Shown here piece by piece: positions 12,198 to 25,472 of a stretch of DNA of 64,000 nucleotides. This stretch comes from Corylus avellana (lineage: Eukaryota; Streptophyta; Magnoliopsida; Fagales; Betulaceae), in assembly GCF_901000735.1 (NCBI RefSeq), contig NC_081547.1, forward strand, positions 20,212,838 to 20,276,837. The letters run 5' to 3'. Under the pieces are notes generated by a model. The model saw only the letters and a program-made list of their open reading frames with translations, was not told the DNA's origin and did no database searches. The position numbers and the translations under genes are program-made. Each line of letters opens with the position of its first letter. Position 1 is the first letter of the stretch.

Positions 12198-13193
12198 CTC
12201 TGTTTCCAGGTCCCTTTCTTGGCTTGGTGGGGTTATAATTAATTTTGTTCTCGATGTCAGAGAATGGAATATTTTGCATTTACTAAAACTTGTCATCTTT
12301 CTCTCTCTCTCTAGATTTTTTTCCCAACCCAAGCAAATTGCAATTGTGAGCAGGCCTAGAAAACTATCTTGGATGATGTTTTGATAATCTTTTGTGGGTG
12401 TAAATTAATAAGCCATTATCCCATCTACTTTCCTTTTACCAGCAAAAAGAACAATCACTTTCCCTTTGATCCTCAAAATCATACAGAAATGTATACGTGA
12501 TGGTTGTTTTTTTAATAAAAATGTAATTTACTGTCCATAAATGTACGAATGATGGGAAGGAGATGGGATACCGCATGCAAATGCCAAAATTGTGTGTATG
12601 CGTGCTACAGGACCAACATGTGAACTTCGATTTTGTTTGTTTTGCTACAAACAACAAACAATTGCAGCTCAGAGTAGACATGGGTCATGATTCCTGAACT
12701 TTAATCATCCTGATTCAGTGCCAGTTAATGCCACTCGTCTAATGGACTGAGCATGTAGCAAGGCACGTAGCACAGGCATCTGAGGAAGCCAGAAAAGTGT
12801 GCATATATATTGACAGTTAAAGAAGAAGATTTGAAGTTTGTAGATCTAACGGTGTACATGATATTTGACATTATTGAGAGGGAAAGTAACCCCCGGTGCA
12901 AGCTATCATCCATTATACATTTGCAGCAACAAGTTTTCGAAAAAATACCAAACTAGAAGGAAAGTAGCTTTCATCAATATAGTTCCAAACAAATTCTACC
13001 CAAGTGGAGAAACTTATAACCTAAACAGATTTTAAAGCCCATTATATATGGAAAACTGGACGTCAAAAACATGCAGTAACATACTTATTTTATATGTAGA
13101 GTAATCTTCTACAACCAATGATTCACCTAACACTGGTTCTCATCTGCTCCACTTAAAATCTTCCTGTTCAGCAACCTGACGGAAGAGAACTTA

Positions 13194-16100
13194 TTAAATA
13201 TTTTGCGAGGTTGAGGTCTCGGATGTGGAGTCACCGGCCATTGGATTCATCGCTGAGCCACTTGCAAGAGAGCCATTCCCGGTTGCGTTTTCAGCCACTA
13301 CTGGGATCTTGACGGCCGCTCTTTCCATCTCCTTCTCCAGCTCTTCCTCCTGACGCAATGCAGTAAACTGGGTATCCAAAGACTTGGCTGCTGCTAACCA
13401 AGCAATGACGATCACCAAAAGTATCCCTCCAAGGTAAGGAGTTGAATTCGCGAGTGACCCGAAGGTTAAGATCATAAACTGCTGAATCAGAGCACCACCA
13501 GACTTCCCCAATGGGTTGCAGACAACATCAATGGCTGCCTTCCCTTTAACCTAAAAAAGCAAGCAATAAATAGGCAAAGTAAACACAGCTGGCCTCAGGA
13601 GAAGAAGAATATTACTGAATTGATGTTGAAGTAAAATGTTATGACTTCTCAAAAATTGAAAAATTATATATTCAAAGTTCTAGAGAAATTTCTGAACTGT
13701 TGACATCTCCATGTCGGGGATAAAAATTTACAGTTTTTCCCTTTTCTTATTCGTAAAACTAAGCTATTACGACAGTTATAATTTTCATATTTTCAAACAT
13801 CACTGAAACCAATCTAGATCATTATTAAGATTTAAGAACCCTGAATAGCGACAAAAGTGTCCAAACCTTGGTTTCCTCATCTAAGGGAATATAGGCCATC
13901 TCTTTGCAAGGGTCAAATAAGCTGTACTTGGCACTCTTGCTGAAAATGTTTTGCAAGGCACCCACATACACAGCTGCAAGAAGAGGAGTCATCCCAAACT
14001 TCATAAGAGCAGGGGCAAATGGATCCCCGAATAATATCAGAGAAAAGAAACCGACTCCTGTCAGAAGCAGGACTGTGGGTGTGATCTTGGCAGCAACTCC
14101 CCAACCATATTTGTTAAATATATATTGGCTCAGCAGCATCATCGTGAAAGTTGCTATTCCAGTGGAAGTTGAGAAGTCACCCATAAAGGAAGAGTACTCA
14201 TTCGGGCTTGGAAACTGCACAATTTAGAAAGTCAGAGACTCATTAACCAATAAACAATTGAGAGATCACAATTGGGACAATGCATCGTTAGTTTACCTGA
14301 GCTTTCAGCTTAGATTTCCATGTAACCTCAACAAGGTTGATGCTAATACCATATGCAACCACCAAAGTGGCAAGATCCCTAATGTATCTTGAAGAAACCA
14401 AGAATTTCAAGCTCTCCATCGTACCCATTTTGGGCGTTTCCTGCAACAAAGAAAGTCGAAAAACTGTATAACACGAGTGATCCATTTAGTCTACACATGC
14501 ATTAGAACTCTGAGTGTCTGTGTGCTCACGTGCATCTAGACAAGTGTTTAAATTCATATTAGAACAGTTATGATCCATGTTTAACAAATATAGATAGCTT
14601 TTTCTATATTAAGATTCCCATGTTTAACAAATTATGGGGCAAATGGAAAACAAAAAAAAAAAAAGAAAACAAAATGGGGCATTATTAAAGCTAGTGTTAG
14701 GGTAATTGAGACTTTGGGAAGAGTTCTAGTGACACCATAGCATTTTAAAATACCACTTAACCCAAAATTTCTAACTGTGTTATATACACTTGTGGCGTCT
14801 TTCCAATGTGAGACTCAACCATTTTACATTTATACATGTATGCTCAAGAATCTCTTCTCACGCACTAGTCTATAACCACATTGTTACACTCTCCCTCAAA
14901 CAGAAGCTTTATTAATCTTATGGGCTATCTCCAGGACCACTTGTAAGCTATGTGAGAGCTATGTGAGATTGCCTGTATTATGCACCTTTTCCCTTCCTTT
15001 AGGGACCCCTCATTCATGCCATGCACACTATCCCTGTTCTAACCACAAAAGAGACCACTATAATCCACCAAACTGCAAACCAGCATAAGCTCTAACTAGT
15101 TGTTAGGAAGATTGACACCTTGGAACGGGTTCTAATGAGACCATAATATAGCATATTGGGACCTCACTAAACCCAAAAGTTTGGGCCTATCTATGCTACA
15201 TTAGCCACTCACATTTGTGAAATCTTTCTAATGTGGGACTTAATCATTTTAGATTCACACATATATACTCAAAATCTAGCTTATTAGTAAACAAAGTTGA
15301 TTTGCAAATAAGACAGTGACACATCATATTCTAGTAATTTCCCAGCTTTTCAGTTCCTTCATTAAGAAAGACTGTCATGTTAAGCAAAAGTAAAGGAATA
15401 AACAGAAATCGGGCAAATATAAAAGTTTACCAAACAAACAGATTTAGATAGAGAAGGGATCAACAGCTAAACAACAGGGGATTCCTTGCAGAAGATTATT
15501 ACCTTCTTCTTCTTACTACGGGTTGGAAGAGGAACATAATTGTTCACCCACCAGTAGAGGAAACAGATTGCAACGCCCAACAACACCACAATACTCATCA
15601 TTCCTTTTAGGGAGACGGCCCAACCATCAACACCAGGGCCCAAATTTTGCCTCATTTGTGAGAAATACTTCACTGTTCGACCTGAGAATATAAGAGCAAT
15701 ATTTGCCCCGAGACCGAACAGGGGATAAAATTTTTTTGCTTCATCAACAGTAGTTATCTGCACAAAATGCCTGCAACAGATTAGAGATTGACTGAAGACA
15801 GAGACCTTTACAACTAACATGTAGAAAAAATATATATATACACAATGCAATGGAATTCATATGAAATTGTCAAAGACTAATCATATAAAGAAGTAATCAA
15901 CATCAGACTTTCTTTAATTGCTAAAAAAAGATATAGTAAGATGAGAAGATTTATGAAGATTTGAATGTAGTTGTAAGATTGAACCTCTTCCTGTTTCAGC
16001 CTTTTTGCTGAATATATTTTTATTTCAGTTTTTCAGAGAGAGAGAGAGTCACAATTCAGCAACCATCTGAGACTGTCCAAACTCAGCTATGATTTTTCTG

Positions 16101-17446
16101 TTTCACAAATTACTAGACAGAATCATACATACCAGTAATATTTAGGTCATGCTTGCCTTATAAAACAGAAGCAGTTATGTTTATAGGGCAAACTGCTAGG
16201 TCTTTTTCTACCTAGTCCCTTTCACATGCTCCAGAATGTGCATGGACTATACAATTTGCACCCACAGACAAAGCAGCTGCCTGTAAGCAACCGCTTTATC
16301 ACCAACTGTAAGAGTACCGTGGAATATTTGAGTCAACCTCCAAAATTTCCAATGTCCATCAGCTTGTTTACCTTAATTCTTAAAACCGCCAGCTAATAAT
16401 ATCGGGAAAGACATATTCAGTGGGAATAGGAAATGCTTGTTATTTTAAGACAATTAAGAGTATATGGAAATGGAACGTACAGTGAGAAAAAAAAAATGCT
16501 TGTCATTTGTTGCACAAAGAAGTAACAGGTCCTTTATGAGAAGGCAATTGGGAACAAGGATTTTATGGGAAAAATGCTTAAATAGACAAATATTTCTGTG
16601 AGCGAATTGGTCATTTGTTGGTCTTTCCCTCCCTTAATATGTCTACCAATTATAGTGTGTGTAGAATGCATGCACATCTTTTCCCTTATCCTTTTAAATT
16701 TAGAAGGAAATCATTACATAAGCAAGAGTTGTAAAAGAAGAGCAGCACCGTGATATGTCCATAAACAGATCAATGTCATACATAATTATCTTCAAAAAAA
16801 TAAAACCTCAAAATAATGTGCATAAAACAATCAATTTTTCCTGATAACTCCGTGAAAATATATAGGTGATAATAACTTAGATACCAATTAAGTATGGTTC
16901 AAAAGCATTAATCACATAACATTGCAGAGGGTATTTCCACATTTTGTGTCCCAAAATTACTTCTGTTTCTTAACAAATGCATAATCAGTTCCCAGGACTG
17001 ATACGAACAATGAGAGATAACTTGGAAGCCAACACTTTCAGCACCAAAGTTTGTTCATGTCCAGTTCAGCTACAATAAATATTACAGAGAGCCATAACAC
17101 ATAAAAATAAAAATAAAAATAAAAATTTTAAAAAAAAAAAAAAAAAAAGACCATGTCTTTTTCTATTAAAGATACCAATCTTGGAGCAGAACTAGGCACT
17201 CCCCACTACTGCACCAATCATAGTCTCATTTAGGAAGACATCAAATAGGGGCAGAAATTTCAGCAAGAAAATATTATCATCAAGCCTACCATATCAAGCA
17301 AACTTCAAATTCATGCAACATATGATATCCTAATTTATAATGTTATTCCAGCCTTCATGCATCCTATACATTCAAAGAAACTAGCCATGTCCAAGGCAGG
17401 AAGAAATTAGCTATCCGATGCCAGATGAAAATTTTAAAAAAAAATA

Positions 17447-17500
<54 letters not shown>

Positions 17501-18849
17501 AAATAAAATAAATCAGTTGGATAAAATCATTCATCCAAAGATAATTATTGAATATGAGGCCTTCATTTCAAACGCAGAGCATAATTGGGCAGTTTCCTTC
17601 CTACTCTGAGTAGCCAACTCGTGAGGAAAACCTAATAGTATTATATAGTGAAAATTCCCAATCTGAAACGCATCCATTTAAAGATACTGAAATTCTTTTC
17701 TTTCTTTTTTCCTGAGCAAAGATCAGTATATTCGGAAATCACAAAGCATAAACCAACCCCCAAAGAAGTATATGGAAAAACATAAGACAGCTTAATAACC
17801 TAATGAAACAGGTAGCTGAAAAAAATAAAATGAAATAACGATCCAAATAAGTTGAAATTCCATATCACACAATAGACAGATATGTTTAGTGTTTGAGCAG
17901 CCTGTAGAAAAGAATTAATTAGGAAGCTGTAACAGAAGATACCATCAATTGTATGTAAGAAAATAAGATACCAAACAACTAAGTTCTGACATCAAAATCT
18001 AAAAGCATAATATTAAAAAATAAATAAATAATAATCAGGCAGACAGATTATTTAAAAAGTACACTTGGTGAGACAATTAATTACCTGATTGGCAAAGCCC
18101 CAAAACAGAACTGAAATCACCACACTACCCCAAAGTTCAGCCATGACATAGAACAAACAGAAGCTCCAGATCCTCATAATAGCAAGGGGACCAAGGAACC
18201 TTGGGCCAAGTATCCCGAGAAGCTTATCAGCAAACGCCTCAGGATGGATATAACTGCTGAGAGGATACAGGAAAAACCCAAATGCCCCAAAGAAGGCGAT
18301 AAAGGGGAGAATAACAGAATAGAAGAGAGCCTGCTTAGACAATACGTTAGCCAATTTGGTGTACAACAACATGAACCCAATAGCCATGGGCAAGTTCACC
18401 CACGTTTTCAGAAATGGTATAATCTCTGCACTACTCCCTTTGGCTGTCACAACCAATACATCCTTTGTGTCCCTTAGGATTGTATAGTTGAAAAGAATAC
18501 AAAAGAACATCAACCCAAGCGGTACAATCTTCTTAAACGTCGTAACCTCAATACCCAAAAGCTTCGGCTTCTCAATTTCTGTCTCACCAAACAGTGGCTG
18601 CCCATCAGCTGCCGCCGCAGCCTCAGCCCTGCAGACAAACAAGTTCCCCCCTTTTTGGCCAAACCCATGAGTTTTTGAGACAAACCCATTGAGTTTTTGG
18701 AACCCATTTGATGATAGAGAAAACCCCCCAAATGTTTTAGGTTTAGGGGTTAGAAATCTATGTTTCAAGCCCTGTGATGAGGAAAAAACCCTGGCTTTGG
18801 GGTTTGTGGGTAGAGAAAGAAGCCCTTTTGCCTTTAGAACAGCCTCCAT
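13194..18849 (-). CDS. NTT: Plastid ATP/ADP translocator, NTT/AATP family (five exons)
   Basis: Five phase-0 exons read in one frame: 18849-18085, 15757-15503, 14440-14297, 14214-13867 and 13550-13194 (TAA). All introns have GT..AG borders. The product is 622 residues, nearly the 624 recalled for Arabidopsis NTT1. Residues 1 to about 80 form an S/K/N-rich transit peptide starting MEAVLKAKGLLSL. Then come the TLC-type ATP/ADP transporter domain with about 12 hydrophobic segments and landmarks NYTILRDTKDVLVVTAKGSS, GLGANIALIFSGRTVKYFS, NLVEVTWKSKLK, MGDFSTSTGIAT and SLFDPCKEMAYIPLDEETK. The tail after about residue 570 is soluble and acidic. The family sits in the plastid inner envelope and exchanges cytosolic ATP for stromal ADP, feeding starch and lipid synthesis in non-green or night-time plastids. 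Intron 1 is about 2.3 kb and intron 2 holds an old TRIM insertion. Whether it corresponds to NTT1 or NTT2 cannot be told here. Confidence 0.95.
14695..15277 (-). mobile_element. Degenerate TRIM-like element inside NTT intron 2
   Basis: Two diverged direct repeats (14695-14888 and 15101 to about 15277) both start TGTTAGG and share CTTTCYAATGTGRGACT blocks. They flank about 210 bp without coding capacity. Next to the first repeat is CTCTCCCTCAAAC, a reversed polypurine tract. Next to the second is a degenerate reversed Met-tRNA primer-binding site (AGCTCTAACTAG). This is the layout of a miniature LTR element in minus orientation, with the outer end of the second repeat eroded. The element lies between splice sites and leaves the exons intact. 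Confidence 0.65.
17455..17495. repeat. (AT)n microsatellite in NTT intron 1
   Basis: About 20 AT units lie between A-rich tracts inside the largest NTT intron. It has no evident function and is likely variable in length. Confidence 0.9.
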
Positions 18850-18995
18850 GTCTCTCTAAGGTCCTTGAGAAAAACCCAAAACTTGGTTCTTCAAGAGGAG
18901 AACATGAAGAGAGACAGAGATAAGAGAGTGAGAGGGAAAAGAGAGATAAGGTGGCTGGAGGAAGATTATTCTTTCTCAAAGCAGGCACAAATATG

Positions 18996-19003
18996 CTTTT
19001 ATA
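18996..19003 (-). promoter_or_regulatory. Putative TATA box of the NTT gene
   Basis: TATAAAAG on the minus strand lies about 150 nt upstream of the NTT start codon at 18849. The intervening CT-rich leader fits a 5' UTR. Identified by sequence only. Confidence 0.5.
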
Positions 19004-20828
19004 TCAGCAAAGAAACCAAACTCACCAAACCCTCCAGCGCTTGAAGAAGTAAAAAACAAAAACCATAACAAAAATCTGGAAATTAAATAGTAACAAAAAC
19101 TAAAAAACTTCTGAGAGAGAGATTTTTATTTTATTTTCTTTGTCAAAATATCATTGACAGGAGTATAATAAGGGCCAGAGAAGCTGGTTTAATTTCTAAG
19201 CTGTTAATGACGAGTCAATAATCTCGGATCAACTCCGCCAGATGGAACTCGGAACTTCGATTGTGTGAATAAAAGAGGAGGGTTATGAATGTGGGTGGGA
19301 AACAGTCAAGCAAAGGGAAAGGCAAACCCGGACGGGATCCTCATAAGTCGCAAGTGTGCAGGACTGGTGTGGTGAGGTGAAAGTCCAAAATGACACTAAT
19401 AATTTGTAAAATGACCAAAAACACCTTTGAGATACTTCGCACTTTTTATTATGATTGTGTGACTAGGCACGTGACGTGACTCTTGGGATTCATGGCATTG
19501 AAAGTTACATGTGAGATACAAAATCGTGGAACGTGAAAAATCTTTTCTTTTTCTTTTTCTTTTCCCTAAGCGAATATGTGAATTCATTGATGAATTAAAT
19601 TTCCTCTACCCTTGTCCCTTCATATTGTTGCTGTACATTTGTCAATTTTCTTATGAATAAACCTCATATGCGGTCAGTGCATAAAATAAGGGTTTTGCTG
19701 CACCCAATAGCATTAAGCTACATCACCTAAAGCCAAAAAAAAATGCACAAAAATACCCTACAGCCTAATACACTGATTTTCTATTCTCTCTCACTTTCTC
19801 TACTTCTCTCTTCTTCTATGATTCTTCACCAAAATTTTTTGTAGCTTCTTCTTCTCTGGTTCTTCACAGCCGGCTGGGTTTGTTGAGACGTTGGCCGTGA
19901 CCCAGCCCGGCTTCCCTCTCCGGTAGAACCTTTTAGGGTGATAAAATCTCTAAAGAATTAACTTTTCATTTTAAGATTTAGTTTTGAATTCAAAAAAAAA
20001 GTTTTGAGGCATTAGAATATAATTTTGAGGCTGAATTTCGCAAAAAAATGGGCAGGAGATGATACCCCTGCCAAAGATGGTGCCAGTGGTTTAGTTTGGG
20101 TCGTGGCCAGAGACCCAGGTGGGTCATGGCCTGACCCACCTAGGTCTCTGGCTTGACCCAGCATGGGTCTAGCCAAGACCCAACGGGGTTTGGCCACGAC
20201 CTACCTAGGTCTGGCCAGACCCAGCGTGGGTTGTGGCTAGTCCCACCGTGGGTCTGGGTCAAACCCACGGTGATTTGGTTTTGTTGGCCAGCATCAGTAG
20301 GTTTGGTTTTGTTGGCCGGTGCTAGTGGTTTGCTTTGGGTTTTGCTATTATCAAGTGTTTTGATCTTATTTTGTTAAAATGTACTTGATGATGTGTCATC
20401 ACATAAGTGGATGTTGCAAAACACCCTTTCTATACAATGATTACATAGTAGGGGCTCTCTTTTCTTGATTGCAAGTACTTTTGACTATAGAATCACATGT
20501 TTAAGTAGTTCAACGTAGTTGAATAATTCAAAATTTATTTAATTAAATAAATTTTGAGTTTTATCAAAAAAGAATTGTTGAAGATTCTAGTATGTTGCAT
20601 TTGGTGCTTTTAGACAAATCAATGATGATGGTGTTAAGATCAAATGTGAATAATATTGAAAGAAAACATAGAAGTAAAGAATATTGCACAAAAATGTAAT
20701 GTAGTATCCCACGCAACTATCCTTAAAAGTTTTTTAAATCTTTCTAAATATATGTTTTTTATGTGTTCGTTTATCTAAAATTAAATTATCCTTTTGTCTT
20801 AGATCCTGATTTCGCCCCTAATTCTATC

Positions 20829-20863
<35 letters not shown>

Positions 20864-22632
20864 AAGCTAAGTTTTATTAAATAGATACTCATACCAAAGA
20901 ACTCCAATATATATAAAGAAGGTGATAGCCCATATTAGGAAAGAAAAGGAAAGAGGTAAGAAATCCTAAAATGACAACAAATCACAGCAACTCCCGACAA
21001 CATTGCAATCATTAGCCCAAACAATATGCACGGACACAATAAGGAAATACTTGTTGAGGCGCTTTTTTTTTTTTTTTTTTTTTTTTGAATATATGTGTTG
21101 TTGTTGAGGTTATAATTGAGACTTTTCTTCTCCACCGACTGTTACAAGGTCAAACCAGGGAAACAAAAGAAGAATATTCAGCCGACTTCGTAGCCAAACT
21201 ATGTTGATGAATCAATAAGCACGTGCTGAAAATAGTGATGAGCTACATTGATGTATCCTTTCTGCCACGTAATTTATTAATTCGTACAAAATTATAATTG
21301 GTACGTATTCTATTGAGAATACTTATAATGAAGTAGTGGTCATTGGTGGATGGTGTGGGTATTAACAAAGAAAACTCATACGAGGGAACTGGAAAGATTA
21401 ATAGGTAATTATACAATAATAGAGGAGACAACATCTAGGGCTGTGGATCAAAGCAAAGAACCCTCAAGATCAAATATTTTTTAGTTTTAAATTTGAATAT
21501 GAAAATTCTAGTAAACCAAAAATACTCTACGAAAGAGTGTCATCATAGAGTTTCAAAGGTACTATGATAAAAGAAATGAGAGGAAGGGGGGCCAAACCCC
21601 CTCCCCCCCCCAAACTGACTAAGGTAAAAAAAGAAAAAATTTATGGTTAATGTTTTTTATTTTTTTTTTCATTCTAATGTGTCCATACTAGCTAAATTTT
21701 TTAGACATGGGCCCCTGTCCATTTTCAAAGCTAACTCCGTCCCTAGTTGTAAAAGATCAAAAAAAAGCGGCAGAACATGTAACCTACATACACCATAATG
21801 GCATGTGGGATACCTACGAGAGAGGGAGATAGTTTAGAAAAAGTTGAGTGACGGCCGAGGACGGACAAGTGAGTTTACTACGACCTTCTTAGTTGAAACA
21901 AGCAAATGCCTTTTAGATTTGAGATTTGAAAGTCAAAACAAAATGTCCTCTTCATTCACCAAAAGAAAATGTCAAAAGAGAAATTGAAGAAGTTAGATTC
22001 ATATAAAAAGCATCTTGCAATTTGATGCCCTAAAAACAACTTGGGCATATATTTTCATGAGGAGTGTTCAGCCGCGGCAATACATACTATAATCCCCGGG
22101 CATATATTTGATGCATTTTTTTACTTCAAGCAACCTCGTTTGGCAACGTATTTTAAGATTTTTTTTTTTTTTTGTTCTTTTTAGAAAAACATTAAAAGCC
22201 TAAACAAATAACTTCAAACATAAAACATTCAAAAATTACTTTCAAATTTAAATCGTATTAAATACTTTTCAACCAAAAAAAAAATAGAAAATACGATAAA
22301 AAAAAAAATAAAATAAAAAAAAATTTATTAACCAAACCCATAATCATTTCAATTCAAAATATGGACCCAAGGCAACATCAATTATTAGTGAATAGACTTC
22401 TCCACATGAATATTAAGGCAACTGGGTTGGTGGCAGTGCACAAGTTGTCCACGTTTGAACCAGATGTTCAGAGTTGGTCTTGACCCCTTTGTTTATACGT
22501 TTCTTGGGGAGCGCAAAAATTTTTTGTCATCAACATAGTTTATTTCTTAGAAGGCACATAAGTTCATGACTTGGACACCAAATACTAGGCTCCTTGGACG
22601 CTTTGTTTTCTTTTTTTTTTTTTTTTTTTTTT
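19004..22632. other. Intergenic region with repeat debris
   Basis: No gene is seen. At about 19690-20428 the sequence is bounded by weakly inverted ends (AGGGTTTTGCTGCACCC and, reversed, AGGGTGTTTTGCAACATCC). It encloses a GC-rich core (20083-20300) packed with GACCCA/TGGGTC palindromes, so it may be a MITE. At 21590-21757 a fragment ends in CTAACTCCGTCCCTAG, like the ends of hAT elements. Long homopolymers occur at 20831-20861 and 21063-21086. Confidence 0.4.
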
Positions 22633-23064
22633 GGTAAATACATTTAACCCCTTGAATTATCCACTCATTTACACTTTGATCTTCAATGTTTAAAAAGTGA
22701 CACTTGACTCCCCCCAAACTTTCAAATTGTTACAATTCAACTATTTTAATTTTTTTTTTTCCAAAATGCCATCATCCCAAGTTTAAAAAAAAAAAAAATT
22801 AAAATTAATGAGTGGCTGGCCACACCAATTGGGCCTAAGGGTGGCTTTTGGCCACCTCAGCCCAGACACCCCTTAATTTTTCAATTTTTTTTTTTAATTT
22901 TTGTTTTAACTTGGAATTGGGGTATTTTGGGAAAAAAAAAAAAAGAGTCAGAATGATCAAATTGCAACAATTTAGAAGTTTGAGGAGTCAAGTGTCACAT
23001 TTTAAACATTAGAGGTCAAAGTGCAAATAGATAGATAGTTAAGGGAGTAAAATGTATTTTTTCC
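22633..23064. mobile_element. Palindromic MITE, Mutator-like
   Basis: The two arms, each about 150 bp, are near-perfect inverted copies; AGTGACACTTGACTCC on the left is matched by GGAGTCAAGTGTCAC on the right. The arms start with GG..AAATACATTT..ACC, as does the element at 40712-41143. The short core has GGCCAC/GTGGCT palindromes. Flanking 9-mers are T-rich and agree at 7 of 9 positions, an eroded 9-bp target duplication. It is non-coding. Confidence 0.8.
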
Positions 23065-24930
23065 TTAATTTTTTCTAAGCAATATTTAAGAGACAATTAC
23101 AAGGGAAATCCTTGATATGAAGTTTATGTGCTTGCAACTTGTCTTTTTCGATGATATCATTGAATCAACCAAAGAATACAAATGCACTTGTAGCAAAAAA
23201 CGATAGAAAAACAACAAGATCTCCCCAGCAACGCAACAGAGTTACAGAACGACCGTCTAAACCACAGAAGGTAGACCGTACGAAACAACAATTACTACAA
23301 ACAAATAAACCAAACCAGCAATGAAATATCAATCACAGGGAGCAATATTTTCAACAGAGATGTTTGAATCTTCTCTTCCATGTGCTTGCAACTTATACGT
23401 ATGCACCACCTTTTTTTGGCCCGGGATAATCAATTTGAGGCAGTGATTAGTGCTTTTCATGAGACGCATAAGTAAAAAAAAAGGCTAATTACGTTTGGGT
23501 TTTTTTTAAGGAGTAATAGCACTATTTAATAGATTGTTGTACAATTAGAATGACATAATAATAAAAAATCAGTCATTGATATTCATTTTAATTATTACAA
23601 GTGTTGGTTCAAGAGTAATGTTACATACTGATCAACTTATCATATTCTACTGAGTTGATGTGACAATGTCTAAGAGCCTTGAATCAGCCTTTATTAAAAA
23701 ATGACAAAATTCAATAGTTGATGCGCACTACCACATTACTAGTAGAATTGGACTAGGATGTGAATTTTTTTTTTTAAAAAAATGCAAATAAGAAAATGGT
23801 TACAAGTGATTAAAAAACCGAAAAATTGGTGGGCTCTTCGACAACAAACTCCAAACTATAAAACATTACATAAAATACATCAAAGTAATAGGAAATGGGC
23901 CAAAAACATTATTCGGTCCTTTGTATCTCTGTTAAAAACCATATGACCAGCACAAAGCAGTAACAAAATGAGTACAGGGCGGGGCAAGAACCTCGAAATG
24001 TCATTCAACCCTACCCAAACCCTTTTAGGCAACTGCAACATCCACTAGGAGGAGGCTGTTGAAAGAGAGACACTAAATTTCCATCTAGATTCGAAGAAGA
24101 GGAGAAAAGAGCTCTAATTGTTAGCGGATTTCATGGTTAGTGTTCTCTGGTTCCGCGATCGAGCGCAAGAACTCAAATACTCTCGGGTTCCGCGATCAAG
24201 CGCACACCGTGTGCGCTTGAGTGCAGCTACTCAAAAGTCAAAGGCGGTGCAAATTCTCAAAACCAATATGGAAAGATCCTACAGCTCCCAATCAAAGGGA
24301 TTCAATCATATTAAGATTTTACACTCGTGCAACAAGGAAAACATTTTCCTTGGTATCTAAGGAAAATCTTGTATTGTAATTAATTTTGATACACTAGGTT
24401 TAAGGCTGTATATATACTACACTTATGTGTTGAAAAGCTTAAAACTTTGAATAAAAACTTCATCAAAGTTTTCACTAATTACATAAATCTCCACAGCAAG
24501 ATTGTTATGCATGGAACAAAATTTAGGATAAGCATAAAAGAGTAGAAAATAAATCAATGACGCAGGACACGAAGATTTAAGTAGTCTGGCTTAACAAGCT
24601 TACATTCATTGGCGAAGATGACCTTCAAAAAATTCATTGTCAAAAGATAGAGTACAAAAAAATATGGAGAAAACTACTTAAAACCCACAGTCTCAATATA
24701 CCTAAATTTCACTCTCGCACAAAAAAGAAAAATAAACATAAGTGTAAACTTTCTTTTTCTCTTAGTGTCGCAAGGCACCTACACAAAGTGAGAAAGTTGC
24801 AGTTCCTATATATTTCTCCACCCACTTCAAGATATGCAGCATCTCTTTAATAGTTATCAAAGTCGGTTGCAATATAATATAAATCCCTCTAGTAAAAGGA
24901 CTCAATAGGTAGAAGCAAGTTTAAAACATA
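23065..24930. other. Intergenic region with retroelement-like fragments
   Basis: No gene is recognised. A block at about 23770-24110 resembles 62790-63080 (shared themes such as AGGAGGCYGTTGAA) and may be an old LINE 3' region. Sequence from about 24120 to 24900 is LTR-like, with GCGCTTGAG motifs and the phrase GACACGAAGATTTAAGTAG, but no partner repeat or coding domain is visible. Confidence 0.35.
24196..24220. repeat. Perfect 11-bp hairpin
   Basis: TCAAGCGCACA and its exact complement TGTGCGCTTGA are separated by three bases. It lies in LTR-like sequence and shares the GCGCTYGAG theme with 33480-33610. The role is unknown; it could be a remnant of retroelement LTR structure. Confidence 0.6.
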
Positions 24931-25092
24931 GGAATAGGTTCCTCTCCAGTTCATTTAAACCGGAAAATATCCAATTAGTTATAATTTAGGGGAATTTTTA
25001 TCTTTTCACTTTTTGAGGGGACAAAAATATCATTCCACTATAACTAACTGGATATTCTCCAGTTCCAATGAACTGAAGAGGATCCTAATTCC
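24931..25092. mobile_element. Short palindromic MITE (162 bp)
   Basis: Inverted arms of about 52 bp begin GGAATAGGTTCCTCTCCAGT on the left. The right arm reversed begins GGAATTAGGATCCTCTTCAG. The centre is a short T-rich loop. Flanking octamers AAAACATA and AAAACCTG match at six positions, suggesting a decayed 8-bp target duplication. It has no coding capacity. Confidence 0.75.
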
Positions 25093-25472
25093 AAAACCTG
25101 GCTCTAGAAGAAAATAGAGTCGGCTACAACTTCCAAGACAATATGGGATTAAAAAAGCCATATGTGAGTTAGAAGTGATGTCCTAATATGTATATTAATT
25201 TACTCTTCTTTAACTCGCTTTGTATTTTTCTCCCCAACAATTTGTAGCAGAGCCCATGGTTAGTTTCCACAGTTGCTGATACAAGTGTCTTAGTTTGACA
25301 AGTTTTGTTTGACTCTAGTAAAAGAGTGTCGTACTGGAGTACGTGTGACACTCTTGTGTGAGGGGGGTGTCATCAATGTAAAATAAACTTACAAGTGAGA
25401 GAGTGATTTGTCGTGCATTTATTTGTGAGGTTTGTGTCCCATGTTGATAAATTATAAAGAAAAGAGTAATTA

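Noticed and set aside
24196..24220. Rho-independent terminator
   Set aside because: The hairpin lacks a T-run and the sequence is plant nuclear DNA; bacterial-type termination does not apply.
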